This document shows, one piece after another, positions 47,624 through 59,246 of a DNA stretch of 64,000 bases. Both the position numbers and the translations under genes were made by a program. Each line of letters begins with the position of its first letter. Position 1 is the first letter of the stretch. The DNA comes from DAOTWA01 sp963702935 (GTDB taxonomy: Bacteria; Chloroflexota; Anaerolineae; Anaerolineales; Anaerolineaceae). The DNA is taken from positions 4,278,001-4,342,000 of the forward strand of contig OY969772.1 in assembly GCA_963702935.1 (NCBI GenBank), given 5' to 3'. Below the pieces are notes generated by a model that saw nothing but the letters and a program-made list of their open reading frames with translations, searched no databases and was not told the DNA's origin.

Positions 47624-50600
47624 TCAAGGCAGCACCTGGTAGATTGCAGTTTCGCCCTGGCCGTATACTTTGCGCCAGTACACGCCGTCATACTGCGTGA
47701 ATTTCTCCAATCCCGGGCCGGGATAGAAAATGCGCTCGAGCTGGCCCACGACGATGTACTGCACATTATACTTCTGCAAGAACGCCTTGGCCGCCTGGGG
47801 ATCGGTGGTTGTGTAGAAGGTGGCGATCTCGGCAATGCGATCGGTCACGGCCGTATCCCCGATGATGACGCCGCGCTGTTGGCGTTGGTGCCAGTTCCAA
47901 CCGACCACGCCCGGCAGGCCGGTGTAAATCGTGAAGCGCGTGCCCCATTGATACTCCGGGGTGTTGCCTTCTACGATCACCGGCGAGCCCTGGATGTTCT
48001 GCTGCATCCAGCGGATAGCGTCGTAATCCTGGACCAGGCTCATGTCCACGCCTTGCTCGTTATAAGTCGAATAGGCCATGTACGTCATGCCATCCAGGGT
48101 GTGCGGGGCCTGGGGAGCCATGCGGTCGGTGATCTTATCCATACCGCCCAGGATCGGGAACAGGGCTGCCCCCGCCACCAGGGCCACCAGGGCAGTCTGC
48201 CAGGCCGTGCGCCATCCCGGCACCCACAAGCGAGCTTCCTGAATCATCCAGCCCAAACCGGCCGCCGCGCTGAGTGCAAACAAGACCCAGGCCTGTACGT
48301 AGAACTTGAACACCGTATTCATGCGGCCGATGTCGCCCTGCAAGACGATCACCTCGACCGCCAGGGTGAGCGCCAGGGCCGTGCCGGCCATAAACAACAC
48401 GGCCCGCTTGGCGTCTGATAGGCCGGGGCGCAGCAGGAGCACCCCCGCCCAGGCCGCCAGGATCAACACCAGCCAGGCGATCCCCACGCCCATTTTGAGC
48501 AAGACCACAATAGCGGCTACCAGGAAGATCGCCAGGACGAGGATCAATTCCCGGTAGGGCCGCAGCTTGCGCAGGGAAGAGAGCGGCGTGGAAGCCATCC
48601 AGTTGCGCGTCTCCCATAGCATCCACGAGGAGATCACGAAGAGGAACAGGCCCCAATGCGTCAGGTAAGACCAGAAGGGCGTGTGGTCGCCCGTCCAGGG
48701 AATGACCGAGTTATACCCCTGGTCGTACCAATAGGCGTAGGGCTGGTAAAGGAAGAGCGCCAGGCCCACCAGCACCACCACGCTGCCCAGCGCCAGCCAG
48801 GTGCGCCTGGAGCGGGAAGTCCCATCCCCGATTCCCAGGCTGGCCAGCCAGTTGTAGCGCCAGTTGGAATACAGCAGGGCGACCGCGCCCAGCGCCAGGT
48901 AGGTGGGGAAATCCCAGGTGTTGGTCGGGCGCAGCGCGCCGATCACCAGGCCGCCCAGCAGGAATCCCGACCCCAGGCTCAGCCATTGGCTGCGTCCGGC
49001 ATTATCACCCCAGCGCCCCTTCCCTAACACGATCGACAGCGCCCAGGAGATGGCCAGCACGGTCACCGGCAAGGCGATCAGGTGCGCGTGCAGATCGGCG
49101 TACAAGAAGGTAAAGAAGGGGAACTCGGTGATCACGTTGCCGGGGATGGCCCGGCTGGGAATCCAGTACCAGTCGCCGGGGGCATAGGGCAGCGTAAACC
49201 CGGCCATGAATTTTCCCACGCCCTGGATGGTCCAGATCCAATGTTGCAGGATGGACACGTTGTCGATGTTGCCCCCCGGGGCCGCCAGCTTTTGGAAGCC
49301 CTGCCAGATCATGCGCACGGTGCCCAGGTTGCCTAGAATCAGCAGCCCCGTGGTGGCAGATAGCCCCGTCCAAAGCGCTCCCCTGGGTAAGCCCGCAAAG
49401 ATGCCTTTCTTCTTCACCTGGGCTTCGTCGAATTCGCCAGGCTCTTCGCCCGTCGGCGGTTTCTTCGCCGCCGAGAGCAGGTTCCAGCCGATAGAGAAGG
49501 CGCCCAGGCCGAGCAGGCTGAAGAGCGTGGGCAGGATCAGGTTATAAGCGATGGTGGGCACGATTCCCAACCACTTCACCAGCACGCCCACGATCACGTA
49601 TCCGTAATAGTAATAATTGATGTATCCGCCCGAGAACCAGGGGTCGTAAGGCGGGAAGACCGTGCTCTTCAGCACGGCGTTGAAGTAAGAGAAGTCCATG
49701 GGCTTCTCGCCGCCCTTGTAAGGGTGCCACAGGTCGGGGTTGCCCAGGCGGATCAGCAAATCGATGGCGAAGAGCGCCAGGGCGATGATCTCCACTGCCA
49801 GGAAATAGTTGCGCTTCTCCCGCCATTCCTGGCGCAGCTCGTCGCGCTGCCGGTAAGCCAGGGTGGCCCCTCCCAGCGCTAATAAGAGCAGCGCCAGGCT
49901 GATGGTCAGCCGCGTAAACGGCACCTGCAAGCTGCCTGCCAGCCACACCAGGTAAGCCACCGAGATCATGCCCGCCGTGCGCACCAGTGGATAGCCCTTA
50001 TCCGGCAGCCCCGGCAGCGCCAGGCGTACGATGGGGTACATGAGCAGGCCCAAAAGGGAGATCGTCAGATACCACAGGATGACTCCCAGCGCCTGGAAAC
50101 GATTTTGCAGGTCGGCGTAATTGAACAATTGGGACCAGGTGCCGCCGGCCTGCTGAATGGCGAGCAGAGTGGCCGGCAAATTCAGGGTCATGATGCGCTG
50201 GCTGGCCTGGCGCGGGGTCAGGTGGATCACGTGGCTCAAATCGACCGCGCCGAGCAGGCTGCGCACCTGCTGGGGGTCGTAATCCGCCTGCTTTTGGAAG
50301 ATGAGCACCTTGGGGTGGTCGTAGACCGTGAAAGCTTCCTCGGCGGATTGATCGTTGATGTCGATGGGCCCCAGGCTGGGGTCGGATTGGAACACGGCCA
50401 CCAGCTTGAAGCCCAGCTTTCCCTGGAAGCTGTCCGGCTGCGCCACCTGGTAGCACCACAGCAGATCCTTGTCCGCCGGACAGCCCAGCAGGTCGCGGTA
50501 ATAGGCCGTGGAAAGCGGGTAACGTTCGGGCACCCGGGGAATGCTGCCCCATTGGCGGTTCGAGCTGATCAGAATGTAGTCCGTCTGGTCGAGCATCGTC

Positions 50601-53031
50601 TCGAAGCGTTGCAGCTTGGCCGCGTTGTCGTCCCAATACATCTCGAAGTTCAGGTCGCCCCGGTAGATGCCCGAGGTGGAGCCGTAACCGCTCAGGCCGT
50701 TCAACGGCAGGGGCAGGCCGTCGTCCCAGCTACTCTCATTGGCCGGGCTGTCTCCATAGAGAGAGATGGCTCCCTGCCCGTCCGTCAGGTCGAAGGTCAG
50801 CTCGTAAACCACGCCCTGCTCCACCTGGAAAGGTTGTTCCAGGTTGATCACGTATTGAGTTCCGGCGCCCATCCGTGCCGGGGCCGAAATTGCCTTGCAA
50901 GCTGCCGGAAGCCTGGAGGTTCTGCGGTCCGCCCGAGAGGGTCAGGCGCAGCGTCTTCTGGCCCGGCTGCTCTTCTCGATCCACCACGTGCGGCAGCACC
51001 ACCTGGCGCACGACGCCGGAAACCACCGGGGCGAAAGCCTGGGTGTAGTTTTGCCCCGCCTGGACGCTCTGCACCGGGTAAACCAGCGGCTGGGTATACA
51101 CGCCCTGGCCGGTCAGGATGCTTAGCGTAAGCGGCCCGTACAGGCTGACGGTGCCCTGTCCGTCCGGGACGTTGAAATTCAAAACATACGTGGCGCCGGC
51201 CTTGACCGCCATAGGCTGCGCCAGCGGGATGGTGTAGGCATCCCCCAAGGGATCGTTCTTCGCGGAGAAATCCCCCACGACCATGCCGGTCGCCTGCGCG
51301 CCAGCTTGTGCCCCCTGAGTTCGCGGCGGATACGCTGACCGTCAGGGTCTTGGCTTGCGACGCGCCCGTCGGGTCCACCGCGTGCGTCAGGTCGATCTCG
51401 GTGAGCTCGCCGTCCACCTGGGGGCGGAAGGTTTGCACGAAGTCCTGCCCGGAGCCAACCGGGCTTCCAAAGTTTATCGGCAGCGGGTCATTTTGGGCGC
51501 CGGTCGAGGTCTCGACTTGCAGATTGATAGCGCCCAGGACGTTCTGGTAGATCCACTGGCTGGCCGCCACTCGCGTGACCGGGCGGGTGTAGATGCGCGT
51601 GAAAGCAAACGCCCAGGCGAAGGTGCCCAAGACGGCCACTCCGCCGATCACGACGGCCCCGGCTTGCAGCCATTTCCCCAGCCGCTGCGCAGCGGATTTT
51701 ATCGCTGCTGAGGCGGCCTTGCTCTTGCCCTTATCCCACAACTGGATCACAGCCCAGGCCGCGATGATCGCCAGGGTGGGGTAGACCAGAAGCTGGTAGC
51801 GCATTGCGCGCGTGAAGTTCAGCGATTGCCAGGCGAAGTAGATCGCCGTCCAGAACCAGATCAGGGCGTGCCCGCGCCACTCGCCTTTGAAGCTGCGCCA
51901 GGCCATCCACAGGAAACCGGCCCAGGCCAGCAGCCCCAGGGGAAGCCCCATGCCCCACAGCACCATGTTCTGCCACGCAAACCAGATCGGGCGGCGCGCC
52001 CATTGCAAGGCAAACGGCGCATCGATGTCGCCGCTGCTCTGGTTGCTTAGCTCGGTCATGTTCGACATCCACTGCGGATTGAGCTTGATGCCGAAGAAGC
52101 CCGGCCCGCTGAACGCGTAGGGCTGGAAGATACGGAACACCACCAGGCTGACGACGGCAGCCACCACCAGATTGCGCAGCAGCAGCGGCCATTCTTTCTT
52201 CTGCTCTTCTTTATTCAGCTTAGATAAGGGAATCCAGGCCGCCAGGGGCAACAGCACGGCCAGCGGGGCGGCGCTGACTTTGGAAGCCACGGCCATGCCG
52301 AGCGCAAAGCCGAAGAACACGTAGGGGAACAGGTCTCCCAGCCGGGCGGTCAGGCTCCACGACCTGGGCGCCGCTCGCGCCGGCCCTTCCCCTTCCAGGG
52401 CGACGATTTCGCCCTCCAACGGAGGCGGGTCGGCCAGGCTCTCGACCCGCTGCGGCCCGGGTCGTGGCTGCGCCGTGAGCACGCGGGCGGCGAAATAGAA
52501 GGCCAGGAAGGTGAAGAAATTAGTAAAGATATCGACGGTGAAATAATGCGAAAGCTGGATTTGCAGCACCGCGAAGGACGAGAAGGCCGCCGCCAGGACG
52601 CCCACCCTCCGGTCGTACAACCGGGAAGCGACCAGATACACCATCAGCACGGTGAGCAGGTCGAAGATCGCCGAAACCACCCTGCCGACCAGCACGACCT
52701 GATCGTAGCCCGCCTGGTTCAGCCAGCCGGCGATATAACGCACCAGGATGATGGGGAAATCCCCATACACGAAGAAGCCGTACCCCTGGTTGTTCGGGTT
52801 GAGCGTGGAAACGGCCGTGTTGAAATAATCGGCCAGGTTCTTGACGGGCGAGATGCCCGTCTCCACCATGGTCAGGAAGCGCTCATCTGGATGGAGGTGT
52901 TGGAACTGGCCCCAATCGATGCCCACGAAACGCAGATAGGCTCCCAGAATCAACACCGCTGCCAGGAGAACGTCGAAGAACAAGGCGCGCCGGGAAGAAT
53001 TTCTCGTGGTTGGGAGGTTTCCGTTCTGCAT
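47624..53031 (-). CDS. Giant GT39-like/Chlor_Arch_YYY fusion membrane protein, two frameshifts
   Basis: Three successive frames make one protein of about 1800 residues, joined at the C5 run 51311-51315 and near 50880-50885, each explained by one extra base. Residues 1 to about 550 are a GT39/PMT-type region with the HPDERFLTMVETG acidic loop and many membrane segments. Then two similar beta domains repeat DGQGTVSLYG and DGQGAISLYG. The C-terminal DUF2298 region has INYYYYGYVIVGVLVKW and its own membrane array. That the tandem repeat spans both indels shows this is one gene. It likely combines lipid-sugar transfer with the DUF2298 activity. The ATG is at 53031. Confidence 0.82.
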
Positions 53032-53075
53032 TTGTCAGGAGGTTCGCTTTTCTAATCGAGGGTTTTTTTCGGTGG

Positions 53076-55223
53076 CTACGGCCCGGCGCCCGCTTCGGGT
53101 GGAACGAAGAACATCAGGAAGTCTTTGGTGGGCACTTTAGAGGAATACGTCGACAGGCTCCCCTGGGGATACAGGGCGCGCAAAGCCGCCTGCGAAGCCG
53201 TATCCTGCGTATTGACCAGGAACAGCTTGGCGTGGGGGTCGGCCTGGGTTGTTTGCAACTGGTCCGGGGCAATGGCGTAATCCTTGGTCGCGTAGCCGGC
53301 GTTGATTCCCACCAGGCGCGTGTCCACCCAGTAAGGATAAGCCACCACCCAGGCGCTGTTGGGCGTCCCGACCGAATCGGCAAAGTCGCGGATGACCTGC
53401 CCCATCTCAGAAGAATTCCAGGAAGACTGGCGGTACATCGTCTCGTACTGGTTGAACACCAAATCGTAATTTTGGGTAGCAGACCAGAAAACCAGCACCA
53501 GGCCCAGGCTCCAGGCCATCACCCTGCCGGAGCGCGGGGGCATGGCATCTTTGACGGCCCTCAATAATCCATCGAAAGCCAGGGCGATGATCAGGAAAAC
53601 CGGGATGATCGCCCCACCGGTGCGGTTCAGTGAAGGATTCTCACCGGGGAAAGCCAGCGAGAGGATGGAAGGCATCATCAGCATGGGCACGGACAGGATC
53701 AGGAACAGGTCCGTCCAATTGTGTTGGCGAATATAGCGCACCAGCAGGAAAACTACCCCGAAGAAGAATAGCGCTCCGGAGACCACGTCCAGCGCCGGCC
53801 GGTCGACGACCGAATGCACCCAAATGCTGCCGTTCGACCAGAAGAACATGGTGACGGCGTTCCACAGGTTGGAGAGAAAGATCACGATGGGCGAGCCGGG
53901 CAACGGGTGTTCCCAATCGCTCAGGCGGGTGAAGGCCCGGTAGGCGAACATCTCCGGGTGTTCCAAAGCATAGCGAAAGAGCGGCAGGAAGACGACCAGG
54001 GAGACCAGGGCGATGATCCCCAGCCCCAGGAGCGCCATGTTGCGCGCGCCCTTGGACTGCCGGTGCAGCAAGTAAAGGATCACCGCCAGCACCACCAGGA
54101 ACGGCACGATGCGGAAGGAAGTGTACCCGTGCAGGCCGATTCCCAGCGCTATTCCGGCCCAGATAAAATCGTTGCGGTTGGAGCGGCGTAGCCCGCGAAT
54201 TAAAAAATACATCGTCGGGGCGACCAACAACGGATAGAGCGTGAAACGCAGCGCCACGCGCGCGATGACGTTCGGCCAATAGGCGATGCCGGCGAACAAC
54301 ACGGCGTACAGCCCCACCCAGCGGTTGCCCAGCTCTTTGCCCAGCAGGTAAACGAACACGAGCGTGAGCAATCCCATCGAGACCATGCCGATCTTCAGGG
54401 TCAGGAAGGTGAGGCCGGTGTGGAAGATATCGATGATGGCGGCCGAAAGGTAAAAGGCGATGGCCTCCCGGCCGGTATTGCGCGGGAAGAAGATGCTGTA
54501 GCGCCCGTTGAGCACGTCCGACACGTCCAGGAGCTTTTCAGCGTGGTCGCTGACCATCTCAGGGGGCACCGAGTTCAACTGGTAGACGCGAAAGAAGATC
54601 ACCAGCACCAGCGAAGCCGCGAGCAGCAAGGTAAAAGGGGTTATGGTCAACGACCACTCACGCCGGGCCAGGAAGGCGCGCAGGCGTTGGTGCCAGGGCG
54701 TTACGCCCGGCTCCGGGATCCACAAGGCCCACACGAAGCAAGCCAGCGCCAATCCCCACACGAAAAGGTTGAAAGAGTTGAAGAGCCCGCCGCCGAAGGC
54801 CAGGAAAGCCAGCAGGGCCAGGGGAATTCCGATCAGGAAAGGCAGCCGGCGCACCTCTAAAGAGGCCGTCGCGCGCTCTTCTTCCTTTAGTGGAAGGACC
54901 TTCCACTCCCCCCTCAGGTACGCCCAAACGGCCAGAGCCCCGGCCAGGGTGTAGAAGGCCACTCCCCAGGGGATCGCGCGCGAAGGAGGCTGCAACATGG
55001 CCTGCGCGAGCAAGGCCAGGATCAAAGCGCTCAAAGTGCGCACCGGGAGCCGGATCGACACGGGTCTGGCCCAGGCCTTCTCCACCGCTTCGCTGGCTGC
55101 GGCGGCTGGTTCCGCTGGCGGGTTGGCGTCCATCTCCGCCGGTTCGGCCGGGAGCTGGACGCTCGAATGCCGCCAGAAGGCAAGCTTAGATTTTACATAA
55201 TCCAATACGCTGGGTTCGTCCAT
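53076..55223 (-). CDS. GT39/ArnT-like membrane glycosyltransferase
   Basis: This 715-residue protein has a 45-residue cytoplasmic Ala/Pro/Glu-rich N-terminus, about 12-14 membrane segments and a C-terminal external domain (about 600-715). The loop VPPEMVSDHAEKLLDVSDVLNG with the conserved acidic residue, and the FFPRNTGREAIAFYL stretch, match PMT_2 (GT-C) proteins, which use polyprenyl-phosphate sugars. The acceptor is unknown. It is followed, 44 bases on, by the giant GT39-YYY gene and preceded by a methyltransferase. Confidence 0.82.
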   Translation of the reverse strand: MDEPSVLDYVKSKLAFWRHSSVQLPAEPAEMDANPPAEPAAAASEAVEKAWARPVSIRLPVRTLSALILALLAQAMLQPPSRAIPWGVAFYTLAGALAVWAYLRGEWKVLPLKEEERATASLEVRRLPFLIGIPLALLAFLAFGGGLFNSFNLFVWGLALACFVWALWIPEPGVTPWHQRLRAFLARREWSLTITPFTLLLAASLVLVIFFRVYQLNSVPPEMVSDHAEKLLDVSDVLNGRYSIFFPRNTGREAIAFYLSAAIIDIFHTGLTFLTLKIGMVSMGLLTLVFVYLLGKELGNRWVGLYAVLFAGIAYWPNVIARVALRFTLYPLLVAPTMYFLIRGLRRSNRNDFIWAGIALGIGLHGYTSFRIVPFLVVLAVILYLLHRQSKGARNMALLGLGIIALVSLVVFLPLFRYALEHPEMFAYRAFTRLSDWEHPLPGSPIVIFLSNLWNAVTMFFWSNGSIWVHSVVDRPALDVVSGALFFFGVVFLLVRYIRQHNWTDLFLILSVPMLMMPSILSLAFPGENPSLNRTGGAIIPVFLIIALAFDGLLRAVKDAMPPRSGRVMAWSLGLVLVFWSATQNYDLVFNQYETMYRQSSWNSSEMGQVIRDFADSVGTPNSAWVVAYPYWVDTRLVGINAGYATKDYAIAPDQLQTTQADPHAKLFLVNTQDTASQAALRALYPQGSLSTYSSKVPTKDFLMFFVPPEAGAGP

Positions 55224-55333
55224 CCTGGAAGCCTTGGTCCGCTGGGTTATGATCGATCAAAAAAGAATGATACCTTATCCCCGGAAGGCGTGCAAGCCTC
55301 TCCCTACCCCCAATTAATCGAACTATTAACCTC

Positions 55334-56134
55334 TCAGCCGGTATTGCGGCGGGCAATGAAGAAGGTTTCCACCCCCAGGTCGGATTTGGGGTGATCCAGG
55401 TACTTGCGGGTCAATCCCCAGGGAATGAACAGGTTGGCGCGGCTCTTCCACAGGATCCAGCGCCCGCTCAGCTTCCGGCTCACCAGGGCGGGCAGCCCGA
55501 AAGCGTGTCCCAGCTCGAGGACGTGCAACGCTTCCGGCGGGAAATAATCCCAGCAGCGCTCGACGGTAAAACCGACCCGGGCCAGGCGCTCTTCCCATAC
55601 CTCGGGCCGCTCCGTGTGGGCGTGGCGGGAGATGCGGTTGAACAGACGGGAATAAGCCGCCCCGGCGCTCTTCAGCCCCAGGCTGTTCAAGACCTGCGTC
55701 CCCAACAGCAGCTCAGGAAAACGGTGGTTGGGCACGCAAAAGACGAACAACCCGCCGGGCCTGACCACGCGCGCCACGTCCGCCAGGACTGCGTCGATGT
55801 GCGGGATGTGCTCCAGGACGGAATTGCTGATGGCGCTGCCAAACCAGCCTTCTGGAAAGGGCATCTGCGCCCCATCCGCCTGCACGGTGACCCGATAGGC
55901 CTTGCGGGAGTGCGCCTCCACCAGGGGCGCCCACCACGGGTCCAGCCCCACGTCGATGGGATGGGAAAACGCCACCGAAGCAAAATGGCCGTCCCCACAT
56001 CCGACGTCCAGAATCGGCCCGGGGATCTCCAGATCCTGGTAAAAGCTGTCCTCGACCGCGCGCAGCATGGCGCGGAAATAAGGGAGGTCTCGCAGGTGCC
56101 GCCACAGGATGGCATCATTTGTGGACTGCGTCAT
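55334..56134 (-). CDS. Class I SAM methyltransferase in the glycan cluster
   Basis: This 266-residue methyltransferase has motif I GPILDVGCGDGHFASVAF, acidic beta-2 DVGLDPWWAPLVEA, then ADGAQMPFPEGWFGSAISN and DVARVVRPGGLFVFCVPNH. It overlaps the GT4 gene by 4 bases (ATGA), so they are translated together. Methylation of a glycan or lipid-linked sugar is inferred from the neighbours. A tail of about 80 residues past the Rossmann fold (from RLFNRISRHAHT) is not characteristic. Confidence 0.83.
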   Translation of the reverse strand: MTQSTNDAILWRHLRDLPYFRAMLRAVEDSFYQDLEIPGPILDVGCGDGHFASVAFSHPIDVGLDPWWAPLVEAHSRKAYRVTVQADGAQMPFPEGWFGSAISNSVLEHIPHIDAVLADVARVVRPGGLFVFCVPNHRFPELLLGTQVLNSLGLKSAGAAYSRLFNRISRHAHTERPEVWEERLARVGFTVERCWDYFPPEALHVLELGHAFGLPALVSRKLSGRWILWKSRANLFIPWGLTRKYLDHPKSDLGVETFFIARRNTG

Positions 56135-57285
56135 TTTTTCTCAACCAGCTCCTCGAATAGTTTTTCGTATTCCTGGGCGATCGTGGCCGGCGAAAACCGT
56201 TGCCGGATGGCCGCGCCGTCGCCGCTGAAACGCTCGCGATTGCTCAAAATCTCGATGATGGCCTCCGCCAGGGGCGCGGCTTCGGCGGGTGGAATGACCT
56301 TTCCCATGCCCGTCATCCGCACCGGCTGGCGCACTCCCGGCAAATCGGTGGCCACCACCGGGGTGCCGCAAGTCATGGCTTCCACCTGCACCATGCCGAA
56401 CGATTCAGTAGAATTGATGCTCGGCAAGACGGTCACGTCGCACTCGTGCAGGAAGGCCGCAAATTCGACCGGCGAGAGCACGCCTAAAAAGCTCCAGTGC
56501 CCTCCCAGGCCCCGGATCAACGGCTCGATCTTTCGGGCGTAATTTTCCTCGCCCAGTACGTTCGTGTATTGGCCCACGAACAATACCCGTGCCCGAGGAA
56601 ATTTTTCGAGCACCCTGGGCATGGCCCCTACCAGGTACTCCACCCCCTTTTCGGTCGCCAGACGCGCGGCCATGCCGATGATGCACTGGCCCGATTCTAG
56701 CCCGTACTTCAAGCGGAAAGCCTGCACGTCCTGGTCGGTCACCTCCTCCAGCTCCACCGAAGGGGAGATGACCTGGACTTTGTCGAGATAATGGCGCAAG
56801 AAGGCTGAATTTTCGGCGTAATCACGCGTATTGGTCACGATGACGTCGGCGGCCCAGGCCGAGATGCGGTTGGCCTGGTGGGAAACCTGATTGGCCACCC
56901 TGTGGATGGCGCCGGGCGGCAGGTACAGGTCGCAATGATAGGTCAGGGCTACCGGCTTGCCCAATAAGCGGCTCAGCATCGAAATGGGCGCCGCGTCCAA
57001 TTGCGGCGCGTGCAAATTGACCACGTCTGCGCGCCGCATCAGGCCCCAGGCGTGCATCAAGATGCCGGGCATGATCACCCCTTTGCTCACACGCATCAAT
57101 ACCCAGGGACGGACGATTTCTACCCCATCCTTGAATTCGTGAAACGGCAGGCTGCGGTCGAACTGGGAAGTAAGCACGGTCACCTGGTGTCCCCGCTGCG
57201 CCAGGGCACGCGCCAATCGTTCGGTGTAGATGGTCAGCCCGGAATAATGCGGCCGGTAATAGGTCAACCCAATCAATATACGCAT
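56131..57285 (-). CDS. GT4-family glycosyltransferase
   Basis: This 384-residue retaining GT-B enzyme has the N-terminal GLTYYRPHYSGLTIYTERLA and VTVLTSQFD, and a C-terminal donor domain with IIGMAARLATEKGVEYLVGA, the E-x7-E motif ESFGMVQVEAM and CGTPVVATDLPGV. This is the GT4 signature for NDP-sugar donors. It is soluble, acting at the inner face of the membrane, and coupled to the methyltransferase. It probably adds a sugar to the lipid-linked glycan used by the GT39/YYY proteins. Confidence 0.9.
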   Translation of the reverse strand: MRILIGLTYYRPHYSGLTIYTERLARALAQRGHQVTVLTSQFDRSLPFHEFKDGVEIVRPWVLMRVSKGVIMPGILMHAWGLMRRADVVNLHAPQLDAAPISMLSRLLGKPVALTYHCDLYLPPGAIHRVANQVSHQANRISAWAADVIVTNTRDYAENSAFLRHYLDKVQVISPSVELEEVTDQDVQAFRLKYGLESGQCIIGMAARLATEKGVEYLVGAMPRVLEKFPRARVLFVGQYTNVLGEENYARKIEPLIRGLGGHWSFLGVLSPVEFAAFLHECDVTVLPSINSTESFGMVQVEAMTCGTPVVATDLPGVRQPVRMTGMGKVIPPAEAAPLAEAIIEILSNRERFSGDGAAIRQRFSPATIAQEYEKLFEELVEKK

Positions 57286-57358
57286 GAAATCAGGAGATTC
57301 ACTTTCTCACGAAATTGGAAGCCGCCCATCTACCCACGTGGATAAGAATAATCAAGGC

Positions 57359-59164
57359 TCAATTCGATTCCTCGTCCAGGCGCAGAACGGCCATGAAGGC
57401 CTCCTGGGGGATCTCCACGTTGCCCACCATCTTCATCCGTTTCTTACCCCGTTTCTGCTTCTCCAGGAGCTTCTTCTTACGGCTGATATCGCCGCCGTAA
57501 CATTTCGCCAGCACGTCCTTGCGCATGGCCTTGACGTTGGCCCGAGAGATGACCCGCCCCGACGCCGAGGCCTGGATGGGCACGTCGAACAACTGGCGGG
57601 GGATGATGCTTTTCAGCTTGGTGACCAGCGCCTGGCCTTTGTGGTAGGCTTCCTTGCGGTGCACGATCGCCGCCAGCGCATCGACCGGCTCGTCGTTGAC
57701 CAGCACTTCGAGCTTGACCAGGTCGTCGCGCCGGTAATCTGCGTATTGGTAATCCAGGGAGGCGTAACCGCGCGTCCGCGATTTGAGCTGGTCGAAGAAA
57801 TCCACGATCAGCTCAGACAAGGGGATCTCGAAGGAAAGCTGCACCCGATTGGGGGCAGGATATTCCTGCGAGCGGAAGATGCCGCGCCGCTTGGTGACTA
57901 GCTCCATGATCACGCCGTAGTATTCGGTGGGGCTGATGATCTGGATGGTCATCCACGGCTCGCGCACCTCGAGGATGTCTGCCTCGTCGGGCATACGCGC
58001 CGGCGAGTCGATGCGCAGCACCTCCTCGTTGCGCGTGACGACCTCGTATTCCACCGAAGGCGCGGTCACCACGATGTCCAGGTCGTACTCACGCTCCAGG
58101 CGCTCCTGGATGATCTCCATGTGGAATAAGCCCAGGAAGCCGCAGCGGAAGCCAAAATTCAGCGCCTGCGAGGTTTCCGGATCGTAAACCAGAGAGGCGT
58201 CGTTCAACTGCAATTTCTCCAGAGCATCCTTCAGGTCGCCGTAGTCCTCGCCCTCTACCGGGTAGATTCCTGCGAACACCATAGGCTTGACCTTGCGATA
58301 CCCCGGCAGGGGCTGGGCGGCCGGCTGGGTCGCGGAGGTGACCGTGTCGCCCACGTGGCATTCCGAGACCGTTTTCAGGCCGGTGGCGATGTAGCCCACG
58401 TCGCCGGCCTCCAATTTTCCCACCGGGACGAGGCTGGGCGAAAAAACACCGATCTCGATCGGCTTGATGTCCACGCCGGTAGCCATCATGCGCAGCGTTT
58501 GGGTGGGCAAGATCGTACCCTCTATCACGCGCACGTAGGCGATCACGCCTTTGTAAGAATCGTAGTGCGAGTCGAAGTTCAGCGCGCGCAGCGGCAGGTT
58601 AGGGTCGCCTTTCGGCGGCGGGACCCTGGCGACGATCGCCTCCAGCACCTGGTCGACGTGCGTGCCTTCCTTGGCCGAGATGCGGATCACGTCTTCGGGG
58701 GGCATGCCCAGCAGGTTGCCAATATCCTTGGCCACTTCGTCGGGCCGGGCCGAGATCAGGTCGATCTTGTTGATCACCGGGATGATCACCAGGTCTGCGC
58801 CCAGCGCCAGGTAAAGGTTCGCCAGCGTTTGGGCCTCGATGCCCTGGGTAGCGTCCACCACCAGCACCGCGCCTTCGCACGCTTCCAAAGCGCGATCCAC
58901 CTCGTAGTTGAAATCTACGTGGCCGGGCGTATCGATCAGGTTGAGCTCGTAGACCTCCCCATCCTGGGCCGTGTACATCATCCGCACTGCCGAAGCTTTG
59001 ATGGTCACGCCCTTTTCACGCTCGAGCTCCATGCTATCCAGCACCTGCTCGGTCATATCCCGCTCCGAGATGGTGCCGGTAAGCTGAAGCATCCGATCGG
59101 CCAGGGTAGACTTGCCGTGATCGATATGGGCGATGATGCAGAAGTTCCGGATTTGTTCGGTCAT
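57359..59164 (-). CDS. lepA: Elongation factor 4
   Basis: This 601-residue translational GTPase back-translocates stalled ribosomes. G1 is AHIDHGKSTLADRML, G3 DTPGHVDFNYEV, G4 NKIDL and G5 ISAKEG. The LepA-specific C-terminal domain (about 490-590) has HRKEAYHKGQALVTKLKSIIPRQ and KCYGGDISRKKKLLEKQKRGK. The length is normal and the sequence is intact. It is transcribed with no near upstream partner, about 80 bases from tlyA. Confidence 0.97.
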   Translation of the reverse strand: MTEQIRNFCIIAHIDHGKSTLADRMLQLTGTISERDMTEQVLDSMELEREKGVTIKASAVRMMYTAQDGEVYELNLIDTPGHVDFNYEVDRALEACEGAVLVVDATQGIEAQTLANLYLALGADLVIIPVINKIDLISARPDEVAKDIGNLLGMPPEDVIRISAKEGTHVDQVLEAIVARVPPPKGDPNLPLRALNFDSHYDSYKGVIAYVRVIEGTILPTQTLRMMATGVDIKPIEIGVFSPSLVPVGKLEAGDVGYIATGLKTVSECHVGDTVTSATQPAAQPLPGYRKVKPMVFAGIYPVEGEDYGDLKDALEKLQLNDASLVYDPETSQALNFGFRCGFLGLFHMEIIQERLEREYDLDIVVTAPSVEYEVVTRNEEVLRIDSPARMPDEADILEVREPWMTIQIISPTEYYGVIMELVTKRRGIFRSQEYPAPNRVQLSFEIPLSELIVDFFDQLKSRTRGYASLDYQYADYRRDDLVKLEVLVNDEPVDALAAIVHRKEAYHKGQALVTKLKSIIPRQLFDVPIQASASGRVISRANVKAMRKDVLAKCYGGDISRKKKLLEKQKRGKKRMKMVGNVEIPQEAFMAVLRLDEESN

Positions 59165-59246
59165 AAGACCTTCGAAGTATAACTCAAATCAGGGTGAATG
59201 ACGAAAACAGGTATTCTATGGAGCGGCGCCCCGCTTCCCGCTCTCC

